Of a stretch of 64,000 bases of DNA, positions 25,301 through 36,771 are shown piece after piece. The DNA lies in assembly GCF_905475395.1 (NCBI RefSeq), contig NC_058342.1:20928640-20992639 (forward strand). Reading direction: 5' to 3'. A model generated the notes under the pieces. The model searched no databases. It was not told where the DNA came from and was given only the letters and a program-made list of their open reading frames with translations. Position 1 is the stretch's first letter, and every line of letters starts with the position of its first letter. The stretch is from Chrysoperla carnea. Lineage: Eukaryota; Arthropoda; Insecta; Neuroptera; Chrysopidae. Position numbers and translations under genes: made by a program.

Positions 25301-25421
25301 ATTCAAATTTCATTTTTTTCAAATTTTGAAACCTAACAGTTTGTGTACAAATATTTCGTTCAATATTTTTATGATTATATTTAATAATTTTCACTATTGA
25401 GCTAAAAATTAATCGATTCAT
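16336..25421 (-). CDS. PREP: Prolyl endopeptidase (prolyl oligopeptidase, S9A), 12 exons
   Basis: Serine peptidase that cleaves short peptides after proline, normally cytosolic. Exons read on the minus strand: 25421-25248, 24515-24292, 23333-23063, 22988-22846, 21565-21406, 21074-20874, 20806-20624, 19848-19586, 19087-18875, 18432-18293, 16936-16746, 16401-16336. All introns are GT-AG, the phases agree, and the sum is 2229 nt (742 aa plus TGA). The N-terminal YPVARRDE and WLEDPD blocks, the beta-propeller (about residues 110-470) and the C-terminal alpha/beta-hydrolase domain are all present. The triad is Ser586 in GGSNGG, Asp673 in ADHDD and His712 in AGHGRGKPT; the Ser-Asp (87) and Ser-His (126) spacings equal those I recall for mammalian PREP. 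Family members have about 710 residues, so the second Met (residue 37, MKFEYP, 706 aa) is the conventional start; the upstream 36 residues are in frame and basic. Introns carry SINE, LINE and MITE copies. Identity is secure; the start choice and splice sites are read by eye. Confidence 0.95.
16701..16736. repeat. Tip of the foldback element inserted 10 bp past the exon 11 splice donor
   Basis: A short palindrome ATATTTCATATATACATGG between ACCCTGGTAT and ATGGTATAAA, as at 8285-8322 and at the tips of 43870-45055. On the minus strand it follows the donor GTAAGT of prolyl endopeptidase exon 11 almost immediately. Read-through would add a short tail in place of exon 12. Confidence 0.65.
17215..18190. 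mobile_element. Long inverted repeat in prolyl endopeptidase intron 10
   Basis: The left arm (about 17215-17550) and right arm (about 17860-18190) are inverted copies, roughly 80-85% alike: CGATCGATCGGTTTCGAA / GAAACCGATCGATGG, GAGCAAGATTTCTCCGAAAC, AACGCGTTT, ATCAACTTGAAATTTTCA. The 310-bp spacer has no known domain; its 106-codon minus-strand frame is probably chance. The transcript could fold here. Confidence 0.78.
18612..18831. mobile_element. Family-A MITE, short copy in prolyl endopeptidase intron 9
   Basis: TTAA-bounded, with ends GGATGTACTAGCGCCAAG and, inverted, GGTGGTACAAGCACCAAG; 220 bp. It has lost about half of the interior compared with 13669-14183. Confidence 0.8.
22022..22150. 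repeat. Left member of a direct-repeat pair in prolyl endopeptidase intron 4
   Basis: About 130 bp with CCTTTTTGGTTT, GGGTTATATACTAG and GAGATTCCCAAG, similar to 22633-22765. The two copies flank the SINE at 22231-22518. Origin unknown; they may be one duplicated element. Confidence 0.65.
22231..22518 (+). mobile_element. tRNA-derived SINE (family B) in prolyl endopeptidase intron 4
   Basis: The head has a box-A-like TAGTAGCCGATCTTG and box B GGTTGCGGGTTTGAATC, then a body shared with 52435-52730 (ACTGTCGTCGCTTGAATA, AAGTAACCGACTCCAC, AATAAAGATTA, GGTGGCCTCTGTTATAG, GAGGTTAAACCCC). It lies in sense to the plus strand, antisense to the host gene. Confidence 0.8.
22633..22765. repeat. Right member of the direct-repeat pair in prolyl endopeptidase intron 4
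   Basis: Shares CCTTTTGGTTTCAATGGA-, GGGTTATATACTAGACA- and GTTTGGGTGAGATTCTCA-like segments with 22022-22150. See that entry. Confidence 0.65.
23412..23581. mobile_element. Family-A MITE fragment in prolyl endopeptidase intron 2
   Basis: Begins TTAAGGATGTACAAGCAC and continues through the GGACTAAGTCTAAATC and TAAATGACTTCAAAAGTAG segments of the family. It stops at TACCGTTTT-like sequence where the LINE fragment begins. Confidence 0.75.
23583..23900 (-). mobile_element. LINE family 1, 3' fragment in prolyl endopeptidase intron 2
   Basis: Encodes [10 protein letters not shown] and [10 protein letters not shown] on the minus strand, the same protein tail as at 15297-15515, and shares the downstream ATTTCTCCCAGGAT segment with 41.9 kb. 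Truncated at both ends; it lies next to a family-A MITE fragment (23412-23581). Confidence 0.75.
25314..25421 (-). other. In-frame N-terminal extension of prolyl endopeptidase (possible targeting peptide)
   Basis: Thirty-six codons lie between the first Met (25421) and the Met of MKFEYP that matches the usual PREP start. The stretch is rich in Arg/Lys/Asn and Ile, has one acidic residue only, and begins [10 protein letters not shown], so it looks like a mitochondrial presequence. It could equally be untranslated leader that happens to be open. Use of the first or second Met would give 742 or 706 residues. Inference only. Confidence 0.4.
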
Positions 25422-25799
25422 CTATAATTAATATCACCAATTTATTAAAAACATTTTTTAATTAATGAAATATTATTATATTATTTATTAAAAACAAATG
25501 AAAATTTTAATAATAAATTTTGATGATTTTCAAAAATTCAATTTAACCAACAAAAAATATTATTACAACACTAAAAGTAGTAAATGAAAACTAGTTATTT
25601 TTTAAAATATAAATAACATAATATTTTTATCTAATCATTTTAAATTTTTTACGATATTTACAAAACATAAATCACCTTTTTTTAATTTATAAATGGATTA
25701 ATTTTAACAGAGATAATCACTTTTGTTTCTATTTATCTAATTTGGGGGAACTAAATTTATAAGTTTTTTGCCGTATAGTTAGTTTCTAAGATTAGGTGA

Positions 25800-26262
25800 A
25801 TAGGCTTAGACCATTAGTTACATAGAGTGGGCATCAAACGATTTAAAGTGTGCCAACAACTGAGGTAATTGCTTGGGTCAAATCCATCATGGAGGGGGTG
25901 TAGAAATGTCAAAAATAAAATGTAGAAATGTCAAAAAAATGTAAAGTGTTACGTGATAAGTATTTTTTTGAAGTCAAAAAGGGAAAAACTTAAGTGAAAT
26001 CACTATGTTTTATGTAAAACATTTTGTTATATGAAAATTTGACATTCAAAATATAAGTTTTTTTTGATAAATGTCCGTGTATTCAATGTATATTTTTTTG
26101 ATAAATGTCCCGATATTCTTTTGATAAATGTATCTTATTGATAAATACCCCTAGCTGATCCAAGCAATTACTTCAGATGTTGGCACACCTCTCACTGTAC
26201 GGAAGATAGGCAATGCCCAGTCATGGCCCAGTCTATGTACTTAATGGTCTAAGGGAATAAAT
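25800..26262. mobile_element. Inverted-repeat element, about 460 bp, upstream of prolyl endopeptidase
   Basis: Inverted pairs CTTAGACCATTAGTTACA (25804) with its mate at about 26260, and GTGTGCCAACAACTGAGG with a mate near 26190 (GTTGGCACACC). Arms are about 65 bp with 85% similarity. No frame; it lies 380 bp upstream of the first Met. Confidence 0.75.
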
Positions 26263-27477
26263 AATTTGTTTTTATTTTGGGAAAATAGTGTGGAACGATA
26301 CTCTATCTGTTGGAATCGAAATGAAGTAGATTTAAATTTGAAAATTAACAATTATATTTAAGAATCATCTTTAAATCGTATATCTGCTTTCTCATTAATG
26401 CCCTTTATAAACAGCTGTTAAAATTTGTGCTTTTAACATGTAAAATATATATTGAAGTGTTTTCAAAGGTTTCTCATGTCGCCTGTCCCTCATCGTGAAT
26501 ACATTCCCCATCAGTTCAAATCGAAATTTTTGTAAATTTCAAAAAAAACTTATTTTTATCCACTTTTATGATTTTTTTTTGTTAAAGGAGTGCCCCATAT
26601 TGTTTCAAATTTTAGTTACAATCATTTTGCCTAACTATGACCCAAAAATTACGAAAATCAGCTTCATATGAACATCAAACCTTTCTATTTCGAGATATAA
26701 AGTTGCCAATTCTTGATTTTCTAAGAAAATTTCAGCACAAATTAAAATGAAACGGAAATCACGTTCACTTGAACGTTCAACTTTTGCATTTTCATATCTC
26801 ACCTCCAAGACGAATAAGTTTTTATCTTCATTAAAATTTTTTGGCAGTTCTCAATTGCATTCTTATATAACTTAGAAATAACTCCTAAATTGTTATAATT
26901 AATTAGGATAGTAAGGGGAAAGATGAATGTTTAAAACTCCTAAAAGTACTTAGTCATTTATTTGAAAACGTAATGAATAATTTTGTACAAGAACATTTTT
27001 CTTTGTATGATTGATTACTGCGTTTCATATTTTGTGTTTATTTGAAGAATATTTTTATGGTTACCATCATCAGGGGTTAAGTGAATACTTCAGCGCTTTC
27101 TTAACAGTGAAAAACATTTAAGACAATGCGCAAATGATTCATGTTACTCCCCGTGACAGCATTAACAAGTGATCAGTCCAATGAACAAAATGAATGAGTG
27201 CAAATAGAAGGCAAAACTATAACGTCCACAGCGCCAATAATAGTGGAAAGAAAAACTAAAGAATGTCGCATTATTTGCTGTCATTCATCAATGACATTTA
27301 ATATTTATGCAGAAGAAACTTTTTATATCAAAGACGACTTTCTTTAATTATATTATTTAACCGTCAGAGGCGTGTTAATCGTATCGGATTTAGAGACCCT
27401 TTAACCAGAGTTGGACGGCATAAAGTCGCAATGTTTAGTCAAAGTATAAGATATTCATAATGAAACTGATTTCTTAT
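26263..27477. other. Intergenic DNA, nothing recognised
   Basis: AT-rich with no coding signal on either strand and no repeat shared with other parts of the window that I noticed. Confidence 0.4.
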
Positions 27478-27607
27478 CGATGTACAAGCACCAAGGCAAT
27501 TTTAAATAAAAAGCCTGATTATGAAAAGTTTAGGGGGGGTGGGGGGTTTGCTCGATTGTTTAAATAAATGACTTCAAAAGTAGGCATATTTAACATTGGT
27601 TTTATGT
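27478..27607. mobile_element. Family-A MITE fragment
   Basis: Starts at ATGTACAAGCACCAAGGC (the TTAAGG tip is lost), then shares AAATGACTTCAAAAGTAGG and CATATTTAACATTGG with the family. It holds a G-rich stretch GGGGGGGTGGGGGG at 27533-27546. Confidence 0.7.
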
Positions 27608-27726
27608 TTCTATAGATTCCTCTAAAATTAGTCGGTGAAAACTAAAAAAAAAAAAAACTATTTAAATTAAAGTTAAAACCTTAATAAATTATTGAAAACA
27701 AAAAAAAAACCGTTGTGTCCGACTAA

Positions 27727-28055
27727 TTAAGGATGTATAAGCACGGTAGTGGGGACACAAATTTAAAAAATATATTTTATCAATTTTGATGGTGAATTAT
27801 GTTACAACTTGATAATATAAGATGAAAAGAAAATTTTTCGGTATCTGTAGTAATTTTAAATATATCGAAAATTTTGTTTAATTATTTAGCTTTCGATATT
27901 TCGACAACCAAGGATGATATCGAAATATTTTGTTGTTATTTTTCGTCTACATTTATGAGGTTATAACAAAATTCATCATCAAAGTTGAAAATAAGATACA
28001 AATAATTTCCACCCTAAATTTAAAATTGCGTCGGTGCTTGCTTGTACTATCTTAA
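27727..28055. mobile_element. Family-A MITE, 329-bp copy
   Basis: TTAA at both ends; ends GGATGTATAAGCACGGTA and, inverted, AGATAGTACAAGCAAGCA. Interior with the GATATCTGTAG / CGAAATATTTTG segments of the family. Confidence 0.78.
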
Positions 28056-28920
28056 TATACTTTTAACAAAACTTCGGTACACCGTTTTTGATTACAGGGT
28101 CTCTAAAAGGGTTTTGCCTATTCTGAAAAATAAATAATTATTTATGTACAAAGTCAAGTATACAATAATTCAATAAATACTACATACAATATTTTGAATT
28201 TTGTCTTTTTTTTTTTAATTCTGAATTTTAATTCCGAAAATTTTTGATTCTGAATTCGTATATTTTTTATTAAATGAAATATGGAACTCTGAATTACGTA
28301 ATAAATATATTATAATAATCAATTCTTATTGTTTTTTATATATATATTAGAAAATTTGAACAATAGTACTAGCGTAGAAGTGTTTGTATTTTATATAAAA
28401 AATTATAAAAAAATTATAGTATTGGATTGAATAATTTGGATTCATTTGGAATTCATTCATTTTGGAATTCATTCATCTATTTCTTCACAAAATAGGCTTT
28501 TGTCTTAAATTTAAAAAATTGGTTTATACGTTAAATTTTTGATCTGATTTACACCAAGAAAGTATTATTTAAAAAAAAAAAACACTATTTTACATTATGT
28601 ATTTTGAATTTGCATAATTCATTTCAAATTTACTTCGAAAACAGTGTAGTGTCATGGCGTCTTGAACGCACATCACGATTGCATATAATGATTTTAGTGT
28701 ATTCATGTTATAAGCAGTTGTTATCAAGCAACCTGCTTCGTTCTTTTAAAATGTATTGTTTACATAGCGTTTTAATAAAGTTATTTTCTAAAAATAATAA
28801 TAATCCTTATTTTTTATGAAAAATAATTTTGTGTTTTGTTATCTATATAACATGATTAATCATTAGAAACTTTTATCAAACCGATTTATTCTTAGTGGAC
28901 AAAAGCCTATTGTCGATGGG
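28056..28920. other. AT-rich intergenic DNA, nothing recognised
   Basis: Includes a direct triplication-like ATTCATTTGGAATTCATTC stretch at 28438-28470; otherwise no gene or classifiable repeat. Confidence 0.4.
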
Positions 28921-28929
28921 GAAAATAAT

Positions 28930-29090
28930 AATAATAATTAAACGTAAGAGGAGTACCGCAAATGAGTCCCTAGCACCTAGACCAAGGGGTACTCTGTGCC
29001 CACCTTGAGAACAATGTCTCACTCAAAGACGTCCCGTGATGCTATTTTAATCAGATGAAGCTACAGGATTCTATGAGGGTCAGACGCCAC
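28930..29090 (-). mobile_element. LINE family 1, terminal 3' UTR fragment
   Basis: About 75-80% like 41735-41900 and 15190-15310 by eye: GTCCCTAGCACCTAGA, CAGATGAAGCTACAGGAT, CCAGACGCCACA themes, with an ATT-repeat tail at 28924-28942. No frame left. Confidence 0.7.
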
Positions 29091-29229
29091 AGACAAATTT
29101 TAACTAAGAGAATATGGATTTAAATACAGAACATTCAAACTGACAGAAAACCCATCCATATAAAATGAAATTCGATTCAATGAAATAAATTACATTCATT
29201 TTTCAGAATTGAAAATTCGTTAAATTGTG

Positions 29230-29385
29230 CTCTTACGTTGAATTCACATTACAGCAATGAGCGACAAGCGGTACGCGATTATCCATATATTTTTTTTCCA
29301 ATGAACTCATTTATTAATGTATTGGAAAGTTTTCTAGCTAATCGCGTGTCGCTCTGGTATGAATTCATCATTACAGTCTTAACCA
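29230..29385. mobile_element. Small palindromic MITE-like element
   Basis: Inverted ends share TGAATTCA, GAGCGACA and CGCGATTA (29231-29285 with 29333-29378), with a T-rich centre. About 150 bp, no frame. Confidence 0.55.
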
Positions 29386-30637
29386 GTCTTTTGCTTGCCT
29401 CAGCAAGATCTTAATCTAATAAGTACAAAAAAAAATCAAAATAAAGCACTCTAATAATAAATGCAATTAAATGAATCAACTTTTTATAAAAAAAAAAAAT
29501 GCTCCAAAAAAATCAACTTATACCCATCGTGGAATGAATTATACAAGCCAAGAATAAAAAGAATGAATTATTTTAATGAGTTGAATTAAAATGAATTAAT
29601 TCCAGAATCAAATTTTTTCAATACAAAACTAAACAAAGAACAAAAACAAAAAAACTTCAACTGAAAATTGTTGAGCAAATATAAAAAAAAGACTATGAAA
29701 AATAGACAATGTTCAATGGAATAGTTATAGACTGAGAGACAATGACATCAAATGTGCTCTTATTTAGATTTATGAACTATTTTTACGGTTTAACGGAGTG
29801 CCCTTTAGGAAACAAGAGGTACATTGGTTTCGATAGGAGATAACTTGCTTTGGTTTTAGCAAAATGACAGAACATACAACAAATCGGATGTCAAACTTAA
29901 TTTATCAAAGGAAAGCTGAAAATCAGTGTCTAAGAGGTCTATGCCAACAACCTAACATTATTGGAAGCCAAGTAGCCAACCAAAATTGCTCGAAAAGTTA
30001 AATCTCAGACTGTACTAAAAATATACCTCAAATCACTTTATATCACTGGGGTTTAAAAATGATTTAACTAGGAGTTGTTATTCTCTCAAACAAAACTAAA
30101 TATCTTCTAGCAGAAGGTGAAGTTTTAAGTAATAATCCTTCGACAAGCTTTGACCTTTCAAACCACTCATATTTACTGCTATATTCTTGTAAAGGTCCGT
30201 AGATGGTTATTAAATATATTAGATAGATCTTTGTATGGCTGCCATTTTTGTTGCAATTGTGTATTTCTGACTATATATCATAGGATTTATTCTTTTACAA
30301 ATATTATGTTGCAATATCCTCAAGAAATTGATCAATCTCTAGAAAAAGAAGAAGCGATCGTGTAGCCAAAAATTGTCTCTTTTGCGTAAGTCTGTAGCAT
30401 AGACATAGAGAAGGATAAACTGGCCACACAAACGCTTTATCTCTCTCACACATTTCTACTCTGACTTTTCCTGGGTCTGCTCTGATTAGCAGCAGCCTGA
30501 CTACGGCCCCTAGGAGAACATGATTTTAGGTAGCTAAATTTATGTAGTGGCACACTTGACATAACTCACTCTCGGTCTAATTAGTCAATAATAATAATTA
30601 ATCAATAATTAATATAAAAAATAATAAAATAAATTCT
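29386..30637. other. 3' flank of the PPM1H-like gene, nothing recognised
   Basis: AT-rich with no coding signal. A GC-richer part at 30390-30530 may be an old repeat. The 3' UTR and polyadenylation site of the gene must lie here but could not be fixed. Confidence 0.35.
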
Positions 30638-33167
30638 CTATCTATCGGACGTGGATGGTTTAAATGTTTCAATCCAAGTTAAATGTTCCATATGATATGG
30701 TAAAATTGGTATCACAAACACAGAAATATCATCAATTGTTGCTGCCTTCTGATCTGACTGTTTCCATGCACATTCATTTGTCATTTTACCACGCGCATGG
30801 GCTACCAAAGCTTGTGCGGCTGACATATAACGATGTTTTTCAATTGTAAATTGTTTAAAACTATTATTGACAACATCGTATGCCTGTTGATTGCTGGTTA
30901 CGTCCCATAATCCATCTGTACCAAGTATGACAACATCGTCAACGGTCATGTCATACTCTTCTAAATTGACGATTATTACTTCTGGGTGGCATGACAGGAA
31001 TGGTTTGAGTAATATTTTAGTGTTCATTGCTTTTAGGTCATGGTCACCGAATCCACGGGTCACACCAATTGTTCCCATTACACGACTACGTTTACCTTCC
31101 CCGGACACCACAGGCATTTTTAAATCATCCAAAGTCAGTGTACGGAATGACCAACCTTGCATAAATGGATCACGATACAAAACTCGTTTACCCAAGTCTT
31201 GTCGAGTATGCCGTTTAGTGAATTCACGTGCTGTAAATTCATTACCCATTAGATGTGGTTGATGTGCGGCGAGTTGTCGAATTCGTGTACGTTCGGATTC
31301 GGGGGTGAAATCATTTGATAGTGGTATCACTAAATTTGATGAACTCATACAACAAACTCCACGTGAATCGCCAGCATTTGCTACATACAATTTTCCTAAT
31401 AACATTAATAATACAAGAGCGGTACAACCTCCTGGTGCTAGATATTTTTCACGATCTCCTTCAATTAATTGATCCTGAAATGAATAATTTAAAATTATAA
31501 AATATACAATAAAACCTTTGAAACTCACTATAGCACAATTTAAAATGATAGTGGGACTCTTAAGAGGACACTTTTGAATGAACTACCACCTTCATAGCTT
31601 GGGGATGGGGATGGGAATGTAACCATCATACATGTCATTTATACCCTCAGGAACCTACAGGGTGTAGAATATTTGGGTTTAAAACCTTTGTCCCATCAAT
31701 CCTGGGAGCAAATCCAGGGGAGAAGATGTGGACGTTGCTTGCTGCTACGTAATAGAATTAAGCTAGACCTTCTTTCGACCCTCCACCTTCGATTATGCTG
31801 ACCAATTGATCAATTGGGCTGACCTATTTAGACTCCAAATATCACAACTTGGGGTGTTAAAAAAGTAGAGCGGATTGAAATTTTTTTGTGAATTGAGTAA
31901 ATGTTAAGGTTGATCGGACATTAAAACAATGTATAGACAAAAATCTGAAGAAAATGTTGGATGAACGCTTGCTCTAGCCTGTTTTTAGCCACGAATATCG
32001 TCTACATTCATGATGTTATAAGAAAATTCATCCTCAAAGTTGAAAATAAGGTACAAATAATTTCAACCCTAAATCTAAAATTTCCTTGATGCTCGTACTA
32101 CCTTAACTGTATAAATAAAGAAAATATTGATTACCATTTCAGCAAATGCTGTTTCTAATGCACCAATAATCAATGAATCCCTGGTAATATTATTCGAAGT
32201 AAATGTCGCATCTGGTAATAATTCATCTAAAATATCAACTAATTTTTCATGTATAATATGATGTAGTTGATTAGCAGCCGATAGGGCAGCACCAACTCCC
32301 GCATGTCCATCGAAAATCCCAAAATAAACGTAAGGGATATTAAAAACACGTGATTGTTCTTTTTCGCTTGGATTACTAGTACTGGGTGATTCTTTAATAC
32401 GACTTAATAACTGGACCATATTTACAGCTTGATCTTCATTCCATACAGATTTTCCCGCATTCACACATTCAGCATATCCTAGAAAAATTGAAATATTATC
32501 AAAACAAATTCAAAACTATTTTTTGTTTGAAAATTTCGTTCATTTGTTTACTAGATAAATATTTTCAAAGAAGCTGTCTGAAATCGATCCGAGAAATTTG
32601 TTCTTTTTACAGACTTACGAGATTTTTTTTCCAAATTTGAGAAAACGGTTTATAAAGTGACTTTGACCCAAAAAATGCAAAAATCGAATTCGTTTTATAA
32701 TAGGGCGAGTGGTTTTTAAGTTATCGCTAATTTTAAAGCCATTTCAGCCGATATCTCGGAAACTACTGAGCCAATCGTCAAATAAATTAGACCGGCGAAC
32801 CCTTAAAATAAAAATATTTGCTTGGTGATATGTTTTACGTGATATCGCCTGAAAATACAACTAAAAGATATATTTCGGAGACCATTATATTTTATAGTTA
32901 TTAATAACTGAAAATCACTGTCACTTCAAATTATTTACCTGTATTCCATGGTAAAACATTCGAATCTCTTGGTACAATAATCGGACGCATACGATGATCC
33001 GCTGACGCTTTAATCTCTTCACTAGTATTTAAACCCAAAAAATGTGGACGTGAATATAAAAATTTCGGTTCTTGTCGCTCCTCAAATACTTTCGTATTTC
33101 CTTGATTCGGTGGTGCATCAATACCACCGACCGCATTGTAAATAACATTACGAAATCGTGAAAACAT
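30638..33167 (-). CDS. PPM1H: PPM1H-like PP2C-family protein phosphatase, 3 exons
   Basis: Metal-dependent Ser/Thr phosphatase. Exons on the minus strand are 33167-32939, 32478-32135 and 31474-30638, with GT-AG introns, agreeing phases and 1410 nt in total (469 aa plus stop). PP2C signatures are DGHAG (residues 133-137), GGCTAL (206-211), ANAGDSR (223-229), TRGFGDHDL, GTDGLWD (from 376) and DDISV (439-443), giving the Asp residues that bind the two metal ions. The N-terminus (FLG, ADH, RPI, LPW and the NAGKS block) and the HLMGNEFT insert are specific to the PPM1H/J/M subgroup, and PPM1H is the closest I recall. Mammalian PPM1H has about 514 residues and dephosphorylates Rab GTPases at the Golgi; the low-complexity insert after the NEDQA block is much shorter here. 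The first 18 residues could form an amphipathic membrane-binding helix. The substrate is inferred from the family, not seen. Confidence 0.93.
31983..32107. mobile_element. Family-A MITE right-end fragment in PPM1H-like intron 2
   Basis: Shares ATGATGTTATAAGAAAATTC, AAAATAAGGTACAAATAATT and ends CTCGTACTACCTTAA, the family-A terminus. The left part is missing. Confidence 0.75.
32540..32900. repeat. Diverged copy of the 11340-12440 repeat in PPM1H-like intron 1
   Basis: Shares GATATCTCGGAAACTACT, CCAATCGTCAAATAAA and TTGACCCAAAAAATGC with the units at 11.4-12.4 kb. Lies wholly in the intron between exons 1 and 2. Confidence 0.55.
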
Positions 33168-33760
33168 ATTTTTTAATTATTCAAAAAATTTATTTTGCAC
33201 ATTAATCACTTTTTTCCCACATCAGCGTCGATGGATTTTCGATTCAATAATCCATTCTTCATAAACAATATTGTGATACTTTGTAATCACAAGTGTAAAT
33301 AAATTTTCTAATCGCTTATCACTTTTATGTAATTAGGTATACATTTTTCTATTTTAATGTTTTCGTAATTGTTTTCTCTAAGATGTGTATTTTTTTTTAT
33401 GATTTATTTTTGTACGTCATAAATACAAAAGATCAAAACACTTGTTAAAAATGACATTTGAACGTAACTTCGTAAAAAAAAAAACTGTAGCAATAACACG
33501 CATATGACATATATCTAATGCCTACAAGGTATATCTTTTACAAAAATATACCTATTTGTGTATATTAGACTGCATCACGTAACTTCACTGCATACATGAC
33601 TGATTCTCCAGTTACTAGTTAGTGAGGTTTGTAGTGTTTTTATGTCTATGGTAGTGATTAGAGGACGTAATCAAAACCATAGAGTCAAATATATTTGTAT
33701 TATAACATTCATAGACTGATTATAGTTTATGCTACAACGATGTCACAACCGGGCTCTCTG
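33168..33760. other. 5' flank of the PPM1H-like gene, no clear promoter element
   Basis: AT-rich. The gene's promoter should lie here on the minus strand, but I see no convincing TATA/initiator pair. Confidence 0.35.
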
Positions 33761-33764
33761 CATA

Positions 33765-34012
33765 TGTATGTTGCCAATTTACGAGCTCAAACTCACTTTT
33801 TGGGTCCGGAGCACGATATAAAAAAGACTCAGCTCAATATCTCTTTTCGTTTTTGAGTTATCGTGTTAACGGACAGACAAACGGAAATGGACTAATTAGG
33901 TTAACTTTATGAATCCCTATATCAAAATTTGGTTTGTAGCATCAATATTTCTAAGCGTTACAAACTTGGGATTAAACTTAATATACTCTGATATACTTCA
34001 TATATAGACAAA
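33765..34012 (-). mobile_element. Fragment of a foldback-element arm
   Basis: Matches the outer part of the right arm of 43870-45055: TTTTTGAGTTATCGTGTTAA, CGGAAATGGACTAATTAGG, AGCATCAATATTTCTAAGCG, ending in a CTTCATATATAGAC tip. Confidence 0.75.
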
Positions 34013-36390
34013 AAAAGACTTGGCTTTTCACCAGTAAATTCGGATTCTAGTGTCTGGGATTCCGCAAAATTTAACTTTAGATCCACGCCTATTTTCAGGT
34101 AAATTAATGGTAAAATAGGTCTAATTTTAAAATAAAAATAAATTTTCGCATTTTATGTTGCGAACTGTTGAAATTGAACGACCTGGCCAAGGCGATTATA
34201 CCCTAACCCTTATAGATTAGAAGTTCAATACTGAAACCATCACAACCACCGCTGGTTGTCACAGGTAAAAAAAATGTGAAAATTTAATTTTTTTTTATTG
34301 TAAAACAATTAACAAAAGTAATATCAAAATTGGATATTTTAAATTGTAAAACTAACTTTTTCTACTTAAACATGAAATCTATTTAAATGGCTAGGTATGA
34401 CGCCTCTCGAACGCTCGTTAATAAAGCAGCAAAGTTAATGCACGCATTAATTTGAATTTTTTGTAAATTGTCAAACTGTTTCAAACATACAAAATATAAC
34501 ATTATTTCGATTTCTTTAATTCCAAATTTGATTTGTTTCCAAGTATTATTGGTAATTAAAACCTTTTTTCCGTTTCAATAAAAAATAACGGAGCTTAATC
34601 ATAATCTAACTAGAATAATTATAACAGGACTGTATTTAACTATGTTTAATGCTACATCTTATATCACATAAGATAAGGTCTATGGTTTTATTATTTATTT
34701 ATGTTTGCGAAAGAGGGAATATTTAAAATTTATTAAATTATTAAATAGTTTTAATTATTCATATTGCTGTTTAAATTGCCGATAGGAAACGAAATGTTTA
34801 TCAGTATTGAATAATGCGGATAGGAAATCGTATGTTATTTAATCGTTTAAATATTACTAATCGTTACATTTAAATAATGTATGATTAAACATTTAAAATT
34901 TAATCAAAACAAATCTTGAATAATGTTTATAAAAGGATATAAATAAATAAATATTTTAGTAATTAATTTGCTATTCCACTGTTTAAACCAAATATTTTGA
35001 AATGAGTTAATTATTTAGTTTGAATCCTTTGAACGCTAGATTTAATTCTTTATACAAGAATATACTTAAACGGTGAAAATAGAAAATATTGAAATGTTTA
35101 GTCGGAATTTTCATATACTAAAATCTGTTAACAATAAATGAAGTATTAGGAGTACATTTTCTTAAAACTTTATTGGAAATTGTCTTCAAATAATTCTATT
35201 TAAAAGTATTATTTAAGGAAGTTGCATTATCTAATACAGTTCAGTGAATTCAAATTAGTAAATAAATATGGCTACGATACTTTAACTTAAGTGAATGCCA
35301 TTGAACCAACTATGAACTAACAGAAAAATAACAGCACTCATCAGTTAGAACAGTTCAAATTCAAAATCAAGTACCGAGTCATTTTAAATTGTTGATTATC
35401 ATTACTTAAACCGACAAAAATATAAAGATTAAAATTATGTTGATTTTTTGCTATTTTTCATATTAAATTTTTAAAAGAAAATTGCGCAGATTCTCTCAGT
35501 GCTGATTTGCATTCTTCTACAATTAATTTTTTCAATATTTAAAATAAATTTTGACTTGATGAAAAATTTTTAAATCCGTATTTATTTAGAAAAGTCTCTA
35601 CAAAATTTTGAGAATATTTCAAAAAATATTCAACAAACCGTTAAGTGAACACGACTTCGATATTTTTTTTTGTCTAATTTACCTTCGAGATAGCACGAGT
35701 CTCTATGTTTTTAGCCCTGAACTTCTACCTGTGATTTAAAAAAATTTTAAATCAGTGAAAATTTATTTATTAATGCCAAAACAGAATAGGAAAATACGGC
35801 ATATCCGCCAATTAAAGAAAAACTATTAATTTTTCCCCAGATCCGACAACGAAAAGATAACTAAATTCCAAATTTACCGAAACTTTCTAAAATTTCCAAT
35901 ATTTTAATAAAATTGAAAAAATCGTTTTATGAATCCAAAATTTGCACAATGAGTCTGTAATCAAACTGAAAATGGTCATCGATGAGCATTTAGGATTATA
36001 ATATAGGTCTAGATAGAGTTTGAGTAAGAAAAACTTAATCACAAAAAGTATAAAGTAATTTTTCTACCTCATAAAATCTGACCTAAGGCCAGATATACCA
36101 TTACGCAGAGTAGGCAACTGCTTAGGGATCCTGGAAGGACCCACGTGTTTAGAGAGAAAATTTTATTGGAAAATTCGGATCCTTAGTGATAAAAAGTTAT
36201 TATTGCTTTTTTTCGACACATGCTGTTAGTTTGATGAAATACTTTATACTTACAGAACAGAACCATCTAGTATCGAGTAGTAGAACTAATAAGATGGATG
36301 CGTTACGCTACGTGGCAAGACAAAATTAATTTATTGTTTTTTATTACATTTAATAAGTATGAAGTTAAAATTAAAACATCTGCATCTCAT
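34013..36390. other. AT-rich intergenic DNA, nothing recognised
   Basis: Stops in all frames and long A/T runs. No repeat shared with other parts of the window was seen, so it may be older sequence. Confidence 0.4.
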
Positions 36391-36771
36391 TTTACTTATA
36401 TCCCTTCATCTATTTGAAAAGAACTGATGATCTTCCAACGGATGAAAATGGACCCGACATGATCAATCCAGCTCTGATGAGGGAAACAATTACCATTCAG
36501 TCGTTCTCTACCCCTGAGCTCATGAAACACAAAATTCAATAGATTTCCTGATTGATAAGATTGTTTTAAATGTATACCTTTTCCGTATACATTTTCGGAC
36601 AACCTTGAGCTCATAAGAATCTGAAAATCACATTGACTAGATGATTTTTAGTCACGAGCTCAGAGATGAGTCATTTTGGTGTACTTATTTAGGATGATTT
36701 TTGTAGTTTTTGGCCAGCTTCTAGGTGCTTTTTTAAGGAAGGTCGCTAAAGTGGAAATTTAATGAAGTTTC

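Noticed and set aside
27533-27546. G-rich GGGGGGGTGGGGGG as a quadruplex
   Set aside because: Only two G tracts, within a decayed MITE copy; no support for a role.
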